A stretch of DNA of 64,000 bases from Namhaeicola sp039714555 (GCA_039714555.1 JBDLJB010000001.1:124001-188000), one strand, 5' to 3'. Positions 18,001 through 27,183 are shown, counted from the stretch's first letter. The notes: generated by a model not told the origin, from the sequence alone. A program made the numbers and translations.

Positions 18001-19536
18001 ATGTCTATGGTAAAAAAAGATATACTTTTTTTGTTGATAAAGTCATTATCGAAATCAGAAAAGAGACAATTCAAGCTTTTTGCAGGCAGATTAGGGGGTA
18101 ATTCTGAAAAAAATTTTATGGCATTATTTTCTGTTTTGGATAAATTAGATGATTTTGATGAAAGTATTATCCTCAAAAAAACCAATATTAAGAAACAACA
18201 ATTGTCAAATGCAAAAGCTCATTTGTACAAACAAATATTAATAAGTTTACGTTTAAATCCTGCCCATCATAATATTAAAAATCAAATTAGAGAACAATTA
18301 GATTTTGCTACTATTTTATATTATAAAGGATTGCATAAACAAAGTTTAAAGATTTTGGATAAAACCAAAAGTTTTGCTTTGCAAAATTTTGAAAATAATC
18401 TTGCGTATGAAATTGTAGAGTTAGAAAAAGTAATTGAGTCACAATATATTACACGAAGTTTGAGTACTCGTGCTGATGATTTAACAAGTCAATCAGAAGT
18501 ATTGAGCAAAAAAACTGTTTTATTGAGTAAATTGTCAAATTTATCTTTACAATTGTATAGTTTGATGCTTAAAAAAGGATATGTTAGAAGTGATGAAGAT
18601 CATCAAAAGATCAAACAATATTTTGAATCTAATTTACCTGAATACAGTTCAAAAGATCTAGGATTTAAAGAAAAACTCTTTTTATATAAGGCCTTTTTGT
18701 GGTATAATTTTATAACGCAACAATTTGTTTTATGTTATCGATATTCACAAAAGTGGGTCGATCTTTTTCATGATCATCCTCATATGAAGAAAAACAATCC
18801 TGTTTTTTATTTAAAAGGAATTAATTATTTGTTAGAATCTTTATTTTTAACTCAGCATAGAGTTAAGTTCAAGAAAATATTAAATTCATTCAAAAGAGAG
18901 ATAGATGAAAATCAACTTTTACTCAATGTAAATACAAAATCACAAGCTTCATTAATTTATTATCAAAATAGAATTAATTTATACTTTTTAGAAGGTCAAT
19001 TTACAAAGGGGACAAAGTTTATACCTGAAGTTTTACAAGAAATAGAGTTGTATGAAAAGAGATTTGATGAACATCATATCATGGTATTTTATTATAAAAT
19101 TGCCAGTATGTTTTTTGGTGCCGAAGATTATGAAGCTTCTATCAATTATTTAGGAAAAATTATAAATAACAAAGAATTAAAAATGCGGGAAGACCTGCTT
19201 TGTTTTAGTCGGATATTAAATCTAATAGCTCATTATGAGGCAGGGTTTGATGAGGATCTAGATTCTTTAATAAGATCTACATTTAAATTTTTGATCAAGA
19301 TGAATGATCTTCACATTGTTCAACGTAAAATCATAGCATTTTTAAAAGGTTTGGGGTCAATTTACCCTCATCAAATAAAAAAAGCATTTACAGAACTCTA
19401 CAATGAATTGAAACCTTATGAAAATCACCCATATGAAAAGCGTTCATTTATGTATTTGGATATCATTTCATGGTTAGAGTCAAAAATATACAATGAGCCT
19501 GTAGAACTTATTGTCCAAAAAAAAATGATTAAATAA
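18001..19536 (+). CDS. Conserved hypothetical helical protein
   Basis: 511 residues, not recognised with certainty. It has no signal peptide or membrane segment and is rich in Lys, Leu, Tyr and helices with a loose TPR-like rhythm (about 110-200 and 330-420: ILYYKGLHKQSLKILDK, FEDYEASINYLGKI-like). The N-terminus (LLIKSLSKSEKRQFKLFA) is a motif I associate with hypothetical proteins of Flavobacteriia. It is divergent from leuA and ends 10 bp before the ilv promoter, so the ilv -33 region overlaps its 3' end. A cytoplasmic scaffold role is only a guess. Confidence 0.8.
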   Translation: MSMVKKDILFLLIKSLSKSEKRQFKLFAGRLGGNSEKNFMALFSVLDKLDDFDESIILKKTNIKKQQLSNAKAHLYKQILISLRLNPAHHNIKNQIREQLDFATILYYKGLHKQSLKILDKTKSFALQNFENNLAYEIVELEKVIESQYITRSLSTRADDLTSQSEVLSKKTVLLSKLSNLSLQLYSLMLKKGYVRSDEDHQKIKQYFESNLPEYSSKDLGFKEKLFLYKAFLWYNFITQQFVLCYRYSQKWVDLFHDHPHMKKNNPVFYLKGINYLLESLFLTQHRVKFKKILNSFKREIDENQLLLNVNTKSQASLIYYQNRINLYFLEGQFTKGTKFIPEVLQEIELYEKRFDEHHIMVFYYKIASMFFGAEDYEASINYLGKIINNKELKMREDLLCFSRILNLIAHYEAGFDEDLDSLIRSTFKFLIKMNDLHIVQRKIIAFLKGLGSIYPHQIKKAFTELYNELKPYENHPYEKRSFMYLDIISWLESKIYNEPVELIVQKKMIK

Positions 19537-19545
19537 TAAAATCAA

Positions 19546-19553
19546 TATATTTG
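19546..19553 (+). promoter_or_regulatory. Promoter -7 element of the ilv leader and operon
   Basis: TATATTTG, a perfect TAnnTTTG match, placed so that transcription would start near 19560, about 17 nt before the leader-peptide ATG. A -33 TTG is not evident at the expected spacing. Confidence 0.6.
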
Positions 19554-19576
19554 TTAGACTATATTACTCAAATACA

Positions 19577-19642
19577 ATGAACAAATTTAAAATATATACT
19601 ATTCATTTAATTTCCATTATTATCTTATTTATAAGAAAATAG
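19577..19642 (+). CDS. ilv leader peptide (21 residues, 7 Ile and 2 Leu)
   Basis: Short ORF MNKFKIYTIHLISIIILFIRK, given here in parts: MNKFKIYTIH then LISIIILFIRK. It has seven isoleucines and two leucines, with a run of three Ile codons (ATT ATT ATC). It starts just after a consensus promoter and ends 30 nt before an intrinsic terminator, with ilvB as the next gene. This is the layout of enterobacterial ilv/leu leader peptides, in which ribosome stalling at Ile/Leu codons prevents termination. Not demonstrated in this organism, but composition, order and spacing all fit. Confidence 0.75.
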   Translation: MNKFKIYTIHLISIIILFIRK

Positions 19643-19672
19643 AGGTTGTATATATTTTTTATATTTTGAAAT

Positions 19673-19702
19673 ACTTCCTGTTAGAGCGGGAAGTTTTTTT
19701 TT
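19673..19702 (+). terminator. Attenuator terminator upstream of ilvB
   Basis: An 8-bp stem with one G-U pair (ACTTCCTG at 19673-19680 with CGGGAAGT at 19687-19694), a 6-nt loop TTAGAG, and nine T residues (19694-19702). A competing pairing of GAGGT at 19642-19646, which overlaps the leader stop codon, with ACTTC at 19673-19677 could act as antiterminator; that pairing is short and tentative. Confidence 0.75.
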
Positions 19703-19991
19703 ATTTTAAACTTTGTAAATAAATGATCGTAATAGTCATAAAATCAGTAGATTATATAATTAATTTAAGCATTGGATATTGTAAAATAGCGCAATAATAA
19801 AAATATAGTAGTATATGGCTTTATAATTTTGGAAATTCTGAAAAAGTAAAGAATTAGAGATATTAAAAGTAAATTTTGAAGAATATAAATTAAAAATGGT
19901 ATCCTCAGCATCCAAAGGTTGCATAACGGATAATTTTATTATTTCAAATTTATATGAAATTTAAAATTAAAATCTGAAACAAATTTTAAAC
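19703..19991 (+). other. Long untranslated stretch between attenuator and ilvB
   Basis: About 290 bp with no convincing gene. It holds a possible second -7 element TAATTTTG at 19824-19831, a 22-codon ORF at 19896-19964 of unremarkable composition, and a locally GC-richer patch around 19896-19932 with inverted TATCC/GGATA arms. It may be a second regulatory leader or simple spacer. Confidence 0.4.
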
Positions 19992-21725
19992 ATGGAAACA
20001 ATCACAAAAACTCAAAAAAAAGTGAAAGAAAAAAAATCAATAAAAATGATTGGAGCAAGAGCTGTTGTTGAGAGTTTGCTTGCTGAAGGTGTAGATATTC
20101 TTTTTGGTTATCCGGGAGGTGCTATTATGCCGGTTTATGATGAATTTTACAATTATCAGGATGATTTACATCATATATTAACACGTCATGAACAAGGTGC
20201 AATTCACGCAGCTCAGGGATATGCCAGAGTATCGGGTAAAGTAGGTGTTGCGATTGCAACTTCGGGCCCTGGAGCAACAAATTTGATAACGGGTATAGCT
20301 GATGCACAAATAGATTCAACTCCGGTTGTTTGTATTACAGGGCAAGTTGGTTCTAACCTTTTGGGTAGCGATGCTTTTCAGGAAACCGATATTGTAAGTA
20401 TTTCTACTCCAGTAACAAAATGGAATTATCAAATTACTAAAGCATCTGAAATACCTGAAGTTTTAGCCAAAGCATTTTATATTGCAAAATCGGGTCGTCC
20501 GGGTCCTGTATTGATTGATATTACTAAGGATGCACAATTTGGTGAACTTGATTTTGAATATAAAAAATGTGAAAAGATCAGAAGCTATCACCCTGTTCCA
20601 AAAATGGAAATATCTCAGGTAAAAGCTGCTGCAGAACTAATTAATAAAGCTAAAAAACCATTTATAGTTTTTGGTCAAGGTATTATATTGGCTAATGCAG
20701 AAGAAGAATTAAAAGATCTAGTTGAAAAAGCTGATATACCGGCTGCATCAACTTTATTAGGTTTATCAGCATTACCAACTGAGCACGATTTTAATATGGG
20801 AATGGTGGGTATGCACGGACATTATGCACCCAATGTTTTGACTAATGAATGCGATGTTTTAATTGCTATTGGAATGCGTTTTGATGATCGTGTTACAGGA
20901 AATTTAGAAACCTATGCCAAACAAGCAAAAGTGATTCACTTTGATATTGATCCTGCCGAAATTGATAAAAATGTAAAAACAGATGTTGCTGTTTTAGGAA
21001 CGGTCAAAGAAACTTTAACAGCCTTGATACCAATGATCAATCCAAATAAAAATGATAAATGGCATCAAGAATTTAAAGATCTGCACCAAGTAGAATACGA
21101 AGAGATCATTCATCCTGAAATTAATCCAACCAAAGAAAAATTAACTATGGGTGAAGTGTTAAGTGCTATAAATAGAGAAACCAATGGAGAGGCAATTATT
21201 GTTTCTGATGTAGGTCAAAATCAGATGTTTGCCAGTAGGTATGCTGATTTTAAACATTCTAAAAGTGTTGTTACTTCAGGTGGTTTAGGAACAATGGGAT
21301 TTAGTTTACCTGCCTCTATTGGTGCAAAATTAGGTGCGCCAAAGAGAGAAGTTATTGCAATAATAGGTGATGGAGGTTTTCAAATGACCATTCAGGAATT
21401 AGGTACTATTTTGCAAACAAAAGTACCGGTAAAGATCGTAGTTCTAAATAATGAATTTTTAGGAATGGTAAGGCAATGGCAAGAATTATTTTTTGACAAA
21501 CGTTATGCTTCAACTGTGATGACCAATCCTGATTTTATAAGAATTGTTGAAGGTTATGGTATCAAAGCTAAAAGAATTACTAAACGTGAAAACTTAACAA
21601 ATGCAGTTTCAGAAATGATTGCTTCAAATGATACTTATTTTTTGGAAGTAATTGTTGAAAAAGAAGGAAATGTATTTCCAATGATTCCTACAGGAGCGAC
21701 TGTATCAGACATTAGATTAAAATAG
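19992..21725 (+). CDS. ilvB: Acetolactate synthase, large catalytic subunit
   Basis: 577 residues, standard length. A thiamine-diphosphate enzyme with GYPGGAIMPVYDEF, the catalytic Glu in TRHEQGAIHAAQG, and the TPP/Mg-binding GDGGFQMTIQEL...NNEFLGMV motif. It makes acetolactate or acetohydroxybutyrate, the first common step of valine, leucine and isoleucine synthesis. First structural gene of ilvBNC(A), only 7 bp before ilvN, and downstream of the leader/attenuator. A Lys-rich N-terminal tail of about 20 residues precedes the conserved domain; the ATG used is the first in frame. Confidence 0.96.
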   Translation: METITKTQKKVKEKKSIKMIGARAVVESLLAEGVDILFGYPGGAIMPVYDEFYNYQDDLHHILTRHEQGAIHAAQGYARVSGKVGVAIATSGPGATNLITGIADAQIDSTPVVCITGQVGSNLLGSDAFQETDIVSISTPVTKWNYQITKASEIPEVLAKAFYIAKSGRPGPVLIDITKDAQFGELDFEYKKCEKIRSYHPVPKMEISQVKAAAELINKAKKPFIVFGQGIILANAEEELKDLVEKADIPAASTLLGLSALPTEHDFNMGMVGMHGHYAPNVLTNECDVLIAIGMRFDDRVTGNLETYAKQAKVIHFDIDPAEIDKNVKTDVAVLGTVKETLTALIPMINPNKNDKWHQEFKDLHQVEYEEIIHPEINPTKEKLTMGEVLSAINRETNGEAIIVSDVGQNQMFASRYADFKHSKSVVTSGGLGTMGFSLPASIGAKLGAPKREVIAIIGDGGFQMTIQELGTILQTKVPVKIVVLNNEFLGMVRQWQELFFDKRYASTVMTNPDFIRIVEGYGIKAKRITKRENLTNAVSEMIASNDTYFLEVIVEKEGNVFPMIPTGATVSDIRLK

Positions 21726-21732
21726 ATAGAAC

Positions 21733-22257
21733 ATGAAAAAAGAAACATATACTATATCAATTTATACAGAAAATAATCTAGGATTATTAAATCGGATTTC
21801 AAGTATATTTTTAAAAAGGCATATCAATATTGAGAGTTTAACGGTTTCAACTACCGAGATTGAAAACGTTTCAAGATTTATTATCGTTGCCAATTTAACT
21901 GAAGAAAAAGTAAAGAAAGTAATTGGGCAAATAGAAAAACAGGTTGAAGTAATAAAAGCTTACTATCATACCAATGAAGAGTCAATATATTTACAATCGG
22001 CTTTGTTTAAAATTAAATCGAAATTATTATTTGAAAAAAGACAAATTCAAAATATAATCAAGCATAGTAATGCCCAAATTGTTACTGTTACACCAGATTT
22101 TTTTGTTTTAGAAAAATCTGGAAGAAAAGAAGAAATTGAAAATCTGTACAATGAATTTAAACCCTATGGTATAATGCAATTTGTAAGATCAGGTAGAATA
22201 TCGGTGACCAAAGAAGAAATGAAAATTTCAGAAATGTTAAAAAGGAAAATGGTTTAA
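21733..22257 (+). CDS. ilvN: Acetolactate synthase, small regulatory subunit
   Basis: 174 residues. An N-terminal ACT domain (YTISIYTENNLGLLNRISSIF, with ININIESLTVS-like strand) and the small-subunit C-terminal domain. It binds valine and controls the IlvB partner encoded 7 bp upstream. ilvC follows 19 bp downstream. The length fits the IlvH/IlvN family. Confidence 0.94.
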   Translation: MKKETYTISIYTENNLGLLNRISSIFLKRHINIESLTVSTTEIENVSRFIIVANLTEEKVKKVIGQIEKQVEVIKAYYHTNEESIYLQSALFKIKSKLLFEKRQIQNIIKHSNAQIVTVTPDFFVLEKSGRKEEIENLYNEFKPYGIMQFVRSGRISVTKEEMKISEMLKRKMV

Positions 22258-22276
22258 TAAATATTAAAAAAACATA

Positions 22277-23752
22277 ATGACAAATTATTTTAATACACTT
22301 TCGTTAAGAGATCAATTAGCACAACTTGGAAAATGTAGGTTTATGGATCCTTCAGAATTTAGTGATGGAGTATCTGTATTAAAAGGTAAAAAGATTGTAA
22401 TTGTTGGTAGTGGGGCACAAGGTTTAAATCAAGGTTTGAATATGAGAGATTCAGGTTTAGATATTTCTTATGCACTCCGTGAAAGCGCAATTAAAGAGAA
22501 AAGGCAATCTTATAAAAATGCAACTGAAAATGATTTTAATGTTGGTACGTATAAAGAAATGATACCAACAGCCGATTTGGTGATTAATTTAACGCCTGAT
22601 AAACAACATACCTCAGTAATAAATGCAGTAATGCCTTTGATGAAAGAAGATGCTACTTTGTCTTATTCACACGGTTTTAATATTGTTGAAGAAGGTATGC
22701 AGGTAAGAAAAGACCTAACAGTAATCATGGTGGCACCAAAATCACCAGGTTCAGAAGTTAGAGAAGAGTATAAAAGAGGATTTGGTGTTCCAACTTTAAT
22801 AGCAGTGCATCCTGAAAATGACCCTAAAGGTATAGGATTTGAACAGGCAAAAGCTTATGCTGTTGCAACAGGTGGTGATAAAGCCGGTGTTTTAGAATCT
22901 TCTTTTGTAGCTGAGGTTAAGTCAGATCTTATGGGTGAACAAACCATTTTATGTGGTGTGTTACAAACCGGATCTATCTTGAGTTTTGATAAAATGATTG
23001 AAAAAGGTATTGAACCTGAATATGCTGCCAATTTGATACAGTATGGTTGGGAAACCATAACTGAAGCTTTAAAACATGGTGGAGTTACTAATATGATGGA
23101 CAGACTTTCCAATCCTGCAAAAATTAAAGCTTATGATCTTTCGGAAGAATTAAAAGATATCATGCGACCATTGTTCCAAAAACATATGGATGATATCATG
23201 TCTGGAAAATTTTCTAAGACCATGATGAAAGATTGGGAAAATGATGATAAAGATCTATTAACTTGGAGAGCAGCAACAGCTGAAACTGCTTTTGAAAAAA
23301 CAACAGCTACAGATCGAGAAATTCCGGAACAGGAATATTTTGACAATGGTGTTTTATTAGTTGCTTTTGTTAGAGCCGGAGTTGAATTGGCTTTTGAAAC
23401 GATGACGGAATCAGGTATTATTGATGAATCAGCTTATTATGAATCATTACATGAAACACCACTAATTGCAAATACGATAGCACGAAAAAAATTATACGAA
23501 ATGAACCGTACGATTTCTGATACAGCTGAATATGGATGTTATTTATTTGATCATGCCTGTAAACCATTATTGGGAGATTTTATGAAAGATATTGATACTG
23601 ATGTAATTGGTAAAAAATATGGTGAAGGGAAAGATAATAATGCTGATAATCAAACATTAATTGCTGTAAATGAGCAAATTCGTTTTCATCCGGTTGAGAT
23701 AGTTGGTTACGAGCTAAGAGAATCAATGACTGCTATGACAAAACTGGATTAA
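22277..23752 (+). CDS. ilvC: Ketol-acid reductoisomerase, class II (long form)
   Basis: 491 residues, the class II length seen in E. coli IlvC, with the duplicated knotted C-terminal domain. The NADPH site is GKKIVIVGSGAQGLNQGLNM; catalytic segments include SYSHGFNIVEEG, MVAPKSPGSEVREEY and SDLMGEQTILCG with metal-binding acids. It converts acetolactate to dihydroxyisovalerate, feeding IlvD. It probably ends the attenuator-controlled transcript, because a strong hairpin follows. Confidence 0.96.
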   Translation: MTNYFNTLSLRDQLAQLGKCRFMDPSEFSDGVSVLKGKKIVIVGSGAQGLNQGLNMRDSGLDISYALRESAIKEKRQSYKNATENDFNVGTYKEMIPTADLVINLTPDKQHTSVINAVMPLMKEDATLSYSHGFNIVEEGMQVRKDLTVIMVAPKSPGSEVREEYKRGFGVPTLIAVHPENDPKGIGFEQAKAYAVATGGDKAGVLESSFVAEVKSDLMGEQTILCGVLQTGSILSFDKMIEKGIEPEYAANLIQYGWETITEALKHGGVTNMMDRLSNPAKIKAYDLSEELKDIMRPLFQKHMDDIMSGKFSKTMMKDWENDDKDLLTWRAATAETAFEKTTATDREIPEQEYFDNGVLLVAFVRAGVELAFETMTESGIIDESAYYESLHETPLIANTIARKKLYEMNRTISDTAEYGCYLFDHACKPLLGDFMKDIDTDVIGKKYGEGKDNNADNQTLIAVNEQIRFHPVEIVGYELRESMTAMTKLD

Positions 23753-23794
23753 GTATTGAAACAGAAATAATAAAATAATAATAATTTATTGCTC

Positions 23795-23835
23795 CCATCG
23801 GTTTCAAAATTTTGATTCCGATGGTTTTTTATTTT
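23795..23835 (+). terminator. Hairpin with T-run between ilvC and ilvA
   Basis: CCATCGG (23795-23801) pairs with CCGATGG (23818-23824). A TT/TT internal loop and the palindrome TCAAAATTTTGA lie inside, and T6 follows at 23825-23830. It ends about 20 bp before the ilvA start, so it is either a partial terminator that lowers ilvA expression or a regulated one. Confidence 0.75.
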
Positions 23836-23851
23836 ATGAATATTAATAAAT

Positions 23852-25102
23852 ATGGAAACTTATATAACACTAAGAGAAATAAAGAAAGCACAACTAAACA
23901 TCAATGATCTGGTAAAACATACACCATTGATCAAAATGCCTCATTTTTCTGAAAGATATCAGGCTAATATTTACTTTAAAAGAGAAGATCTACAAAGGGT
24001 ACGTTCTTATAAGATTAGAGGTGCTTTTCATAAAATAAAAGATCTAGTAGAAACTAAAAATGTAAAAACGGTAGTTTGTGCAAGTGCAGGAAATCATGCA
24101 CAAGGTGTAGCACAAGCCTGTCATTTTTTAAATATTTCTGCAATTATATTTATGCCCACAACAACACCTATGCAAAAAATAAAGCAGGTTGAAATGTTTG
24201 GTAAAGATAATGTTGAGGTAAAGCTATTTGGAGATACCTATGACGCATCTTATACTTTAGCAAAAGAGTATAGTGAAGCATATAATTATGAATTTGTACA
24301 TCCTTTTAATGATAAAAAAATAATTGCCGGGCAAGGTACAATTGCATTGGAATTATTAGAGGATGCGAAGGAACCCATTGATTATATTTTTGTTCCTGTT
24401 GGTGGTGGTGGCTTGGTATCGGGTATAATTAGTGTATGTAAAGAATTGAGTCCGAACACAAAAATAATTGGTATTGAACCCGAAGGAGCACCATCTTTAA
24501 AAACATCACTCAAAAAAGGTATAAATACTGAATTGAAAAGTATTGATAAATTTGTTGATGGAGCAGCTGTAAAAAAAATGGGAGACATCACTTTTGATAT
24601 TTGTGAAAAATATATTGATGATGTAATAACTATTCCGGAAGGAAAGATCTGCTCTATATTATTAAAATTATACAATGAAAAAGCTATAGTTGTAGAGCCT
24701 GCAGGAGCACTTTCAATAGCTGCATTAGATTTTTATAATGATAAAATAAAAGGTAAGAATGTGGCTTGCATAGTTAGTGGTGGTAATAATGATATTTCCC
24801 GTATGGAAGAAATTAAAGAAAGGGCTCTCTTATATGAAGGATTAAAGCATTATTTTATAGTTAATTTTCCACAAAGAGCAGGTGCTTTAAAAGAGTTTGT
24901 TGTTAATGTGCTAGGAGAAAATGATGATATTACTTTTTTTGAATATACCAAGAAAAGTAGCCGAACTCAAGGTTCTGCAATAGTTGGAATTGAGTTAAAA
25001 AATAAGAATGATTTTTCGCCACTTGTAAAAAGAATGAAAGAAAAGGGTTTTATGGGTGAATATTTAAATGAAAATCCACAATTGTTTCAGTTTTTGATTT
25101 AA
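23852..25102 (+). CDS. ilvA: Threonine deaminase (threonine ammonia-lyase)
   Basis: 416 residues. The PLP lysine is K54 in RSYKIRGAF; ASAGNHAQG and the phosphate-binding GGGGLVSG are present. A single ACT-like C-terminal domain (about 335-416: FIVNFPQRAGALKEFV) fits the shorter biosynthetic form with one regulatory domain. It makes 2-oxobutanoate for isoleucine. It is last in the ilv run, 99 bp after ilvC, with a terminator-like hairpin between them. Confidence 0.95.
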   Translation: METYITLREIKKAQLNINDLVKHTPLIKMPHFSERYQANIYFKREDLQRVRSYKIRGAFHKIKDLVETKNVKTVVCASAGNHAQGVAQACHFLNISAIIFMPTTTPMQKIKQVEMFGKDNVEVKLFGDTYDASYTLAKEYSEAYNYEFVHPFNDKKIIAGQGTIALELLEDAKEPIDYIFVPVGGGGLVSGIISVCKELSPNTKIIGIEPEGAPSLKTSLKKGINTELKSIDKFVDGAAVKKMGDITFDICEKYIDDVITIPEGKICSILLKLYNEKAIVVEPAGALSIAALDFYNDKIKGKNVACIVSGGNNDISRMEEIKERALLYEGLKHYFIVNFPQRAGALKEFVVNVLGENDDITFFEYTKKSSRTQGSAIVGIELKNKNDFSPLVKRMKEKGFMGEYLNENPQLFQFLI

Positions 25103-25238
25103 ATCACTTGATCTATGTGATGAATTTAAATAGCCTCATAAAACCTAATTGATTATTAATATTCAATAAGTTATATAGTGATATGATGATTTAATTTTTT
25201 TTGTATATTTACACTTTATTAATTTAAATCCCCTTGTT

Positions 25239-26363
25239 ATGAAAAAGATTACGCTATTATTTAGTGCTATTTTAATTGTTTCCCTATCCTTTTATTCGTG
25301 TGAACAAAATCAATTGGATCCTTCAGATCCAAATGCTACCGATTTTGTAGAAGGAAAAACTTTAAATAAAATATCAAATTCTGAAGATATTCGTTATTGT
25401 TATCAGGAAGAAGTGTGTTTATGGGCCGGTCAGCATATAGATGCCGGAAATATTATTGTAGGTAATGACGATACCAATCTTTATGTTACTGTTAATTCAG
25501 AAGAAGGTTTTCAAAATGGAGAAGAGAATATCAAAATTTGGGTAGGAACAGAACTTCCTGACAAAAGACCTAATGCTGGACATTTTCCTTATAAAGTAAC
25601 TGTTGCCAGTGGTGAGACTACTGCAACTTATCAAATTCCGTTAAGTGATATATATGATCCCGAAGACGAATGTTCCCCTCATCAATTTTATGTTTTAGTT
25701 CATGCCGATGTTATTGCTGATGGTGGTGACGAAACTGCCTGGGGTGGATGTGATGAAGGTGCAGGCAAATCTTGGTGGTATTCTATAGATTATACAACTC
25801 AATGTTGTGAATGTTGGTGTGGTTTTGGTAATGATTATCAAAATCCCGAAGAAGAAGCATGTTTGTCAATGATGTTTGAAGGGAATGATTATAAATTCTG
25901 GTCAAATAGTTTCGATTTTGATGAAATGAAAGATAAAGAATATACTTTATCACTTCTTGCAAATCCTAGTATGTGTGAGCCTCAGGATAAAGAAGGAATG
26001 ATGCTTGATAAATTAGCTATTGAAGTAGGTAAGGTTGTTATGAAAGTATATGAAGGCAATGGAGATGGAGACAATCGTATGGTTGATGTTAAGTATATTT
26101 TAAATGACAAGTATAAAGGTTATAATATTCAACTGGATTTATATATTGGAGCAGACAGAGTACCTGGTTATGATCTACAATCTCAATTAATTAAAACGGA
26201 TGATACTCACATGCTTTTTCAACATAAGTTAAATCCGGGTGAGGTTACTTATACTTTTATGGGATTACCATGGTTAACAAAAGATGATTCTCAGGTTTCA
26301 TACATGTCATTCCATGCTGCAATAGGTGATTGCCCCATGCCTTCATTACAAAACCCTATGTAA
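25239..26363 (+). CDS. Two-module lipoprotein, paralogue of the one at 3595-4863
   Basis: 374 residues with a signal peptide ending in LSFYSC (Cys21). The first module (about 55-185) has WAGQHIDAGNIIVGNDDTNLYVT and IWVGTELPDKRPNAGHFPY in outline, closely matching AGQYINVGTITVSNNEDNLFVT in the paralogue. The second (about 215-370) has DLYIGADRVPGY. Cys-rich ends of the first module (CCECWCG) suggest disulfides or metal binding. It lacks the Asp/Ser linker. Function unknown; probably surface or periplasmic. It stands alone and ends at a bidirectional terminator. Confidence 0.85.
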   Translation: MKKITLLFSAILIVSLSFYSCEQNQLDPSDPNATDFVEGKTLNKISNSEDIRYCYQEEVCLWAGQHIDAGNIIVGNDDTNLYVTVNSEEGFQNGEENIKIWVGTELPDKRPNAGHFPYKVTVASGETTATYQIPLSDIYDPEDECSPHQFYVLVHADVIADGGDETAWGGCDEGAGKSWWYSIDYTTQCCECWCGFGNDYQNPEEEACLSMMFEGNDYKFWSNSFDFDEMKDKEYTLSLLANPSMCEPQDKEGMMLDKLAIEVGKVVMKVYEGNGDGDNRMVDVKYILNDKYKGYNIQLDLYIGADRVPGYDLQSQLIKTDDTHMLFQHKLNPGEVTYTFMGLPWLTKDDSQVSYMSFHAAIGDCPMPSLQNPM

Positions 26364-26383
26364 TTTAACCTTTACAATAAATA

Positions 26384-26415
26384 AAAAAAGACTGTCTGAA
26401 AAGATAGTCTTTTTT
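26384..26415. terminator. Bidirectional terminator between convergent genes
   Basis: A 14-bp stem with one G-U pair (26384-26397 with 26402-26415), loop GAAA, A-rich on the left and T-rich on the right, so it works on both strands. The right arm overlaps the stop codon of the pseudouridine synthase gene. Confidence 0.9.
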
Positions 26416-27100
26416 ATTTTAATAAATCCCAAATAGTATCTTGAGGTAATGGTGCTATAATACTTAATTTTTCTTTACTAACGGGGTGAATAAATTCAAT
26501 TTTACGTGCATGTAAATGTATGCCACCATTTTTATTACTTCTTTTAAAACCATATTTTAGATCACCTTTTATTGGATGACCAATAACTGCTAACTGACAC
26601 CTTATCTGATGATGTCTTCCTGTTTCCAGATCAATTTCTAAAAGTGAATAATTGTTCAATTCTTTTAAAACATTAAAATGTAAAGTGGCTTTTTTAGCAT
26701 CTGAAGTTTCTTTTTTAAAAGCTGTTGATTTATTGTTTTTCGGATTCTTTTTTAAATAATGAATCAAAGTATCTGCTTTTTTATTCAAATGATTTTGAAC
26801 AACAGCCCAATATGTTTTTTTAATAATTTTTTCACGAAGCATTTTATTCAAACGCTCTAAAGCTTTTGAGGTTTTAGCAAAAATTACAATACCGCTTGTT
26901 GGTCTGTCTAATCTGTGAACAACCCCTAAAAAAACATTACCCGGTTTATTGTATTTAAAGGCAATATATTCTTTAACAACTTCGCTTAGTGGTTTATCTC
27001 CGGTTTTATCACCTTGAACTATATCACCAACACGTTTGTTTATAATGATTAAGTGATTGTCTTCAAAGAGGACTTTTAAATTGTCTTTTGTACTGTGCAT
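26414..27100 (-). CDS. RluA-family pseudouridine synthase
   Basis: 228 residues. Catalytic Asp65 lies in GVVHRLDRPTSGIVIFAKTS, followed by KTYWAVV and the C-terminal GRHHQIRCQLA motif. It isomerises uridine to pseudouridine in rRNA or tRNA; the exact site cannot be deduced. There is no N-terminal S4 domain, so it is a short RluA/RluC-type enzyme. Confidence 0.92.
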   Translation of the reverse strand: MHSTKDNLKVLFEDNHLIIINKRVGDIVQGDKTGDKPLSEVVKEYIAFKYNKPGNVFLGVVHRLDRPTSGIVIFAKTSKALERLNKMLREKIIKKTYWAVVQNHLNKKADTLIHYLKKNPKNNKSTAFKKETSDAKKATLHFNVLKELNNYSLLEIDLETGRHHQIRCQLAVIGHPIKGDLKYGFKRSNKNGGIHLHARKIEFIHPVSKEKLSIIAPLPQDTIWDLLK

Positions 27101-27126
27101 ATAATTATATAACGATTGTAAAAATA

Positions 27127-27134
27127 CAAATTTA
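27127..27134 (-). promoter_or_regulatory. Predicted -7 element of the pseudouridine synthase gene
   Basis: TAAATTTG on the minus strand, 27 bp ahead of the start codon. It fits TAnnTTTG. Confidence 0.4.
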
Positions 27135-27165
27135 TAACTCCTTTGAAGTTGAAAATATATTGTAA

Positions 27166-27183
27166 ATGTTACTAAAGTAACAT
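27166..27183. promoter_or_regulatory. Crp/Fnr-type operator-like dyad
   Basis: ATGTTACT-AA-AGTAACAT, perfect 8-bp arms around a 2-bp centre. It can be read as TGTTA-N6-TAACA, the spacing used by Crp/Fnr-family regulators. It lies about 70-90 bp ahead of the DUF2202/cytochrome pair. The regulator is unknown. Confidence 0.5.

Noticed and set aside
19896..19964. Second leader peptide of 22 codons before ilvB
   Set aside because: No enrichment for Ile, Val or Leu comparable to the first peptide, and no terminator between it and ilvB.
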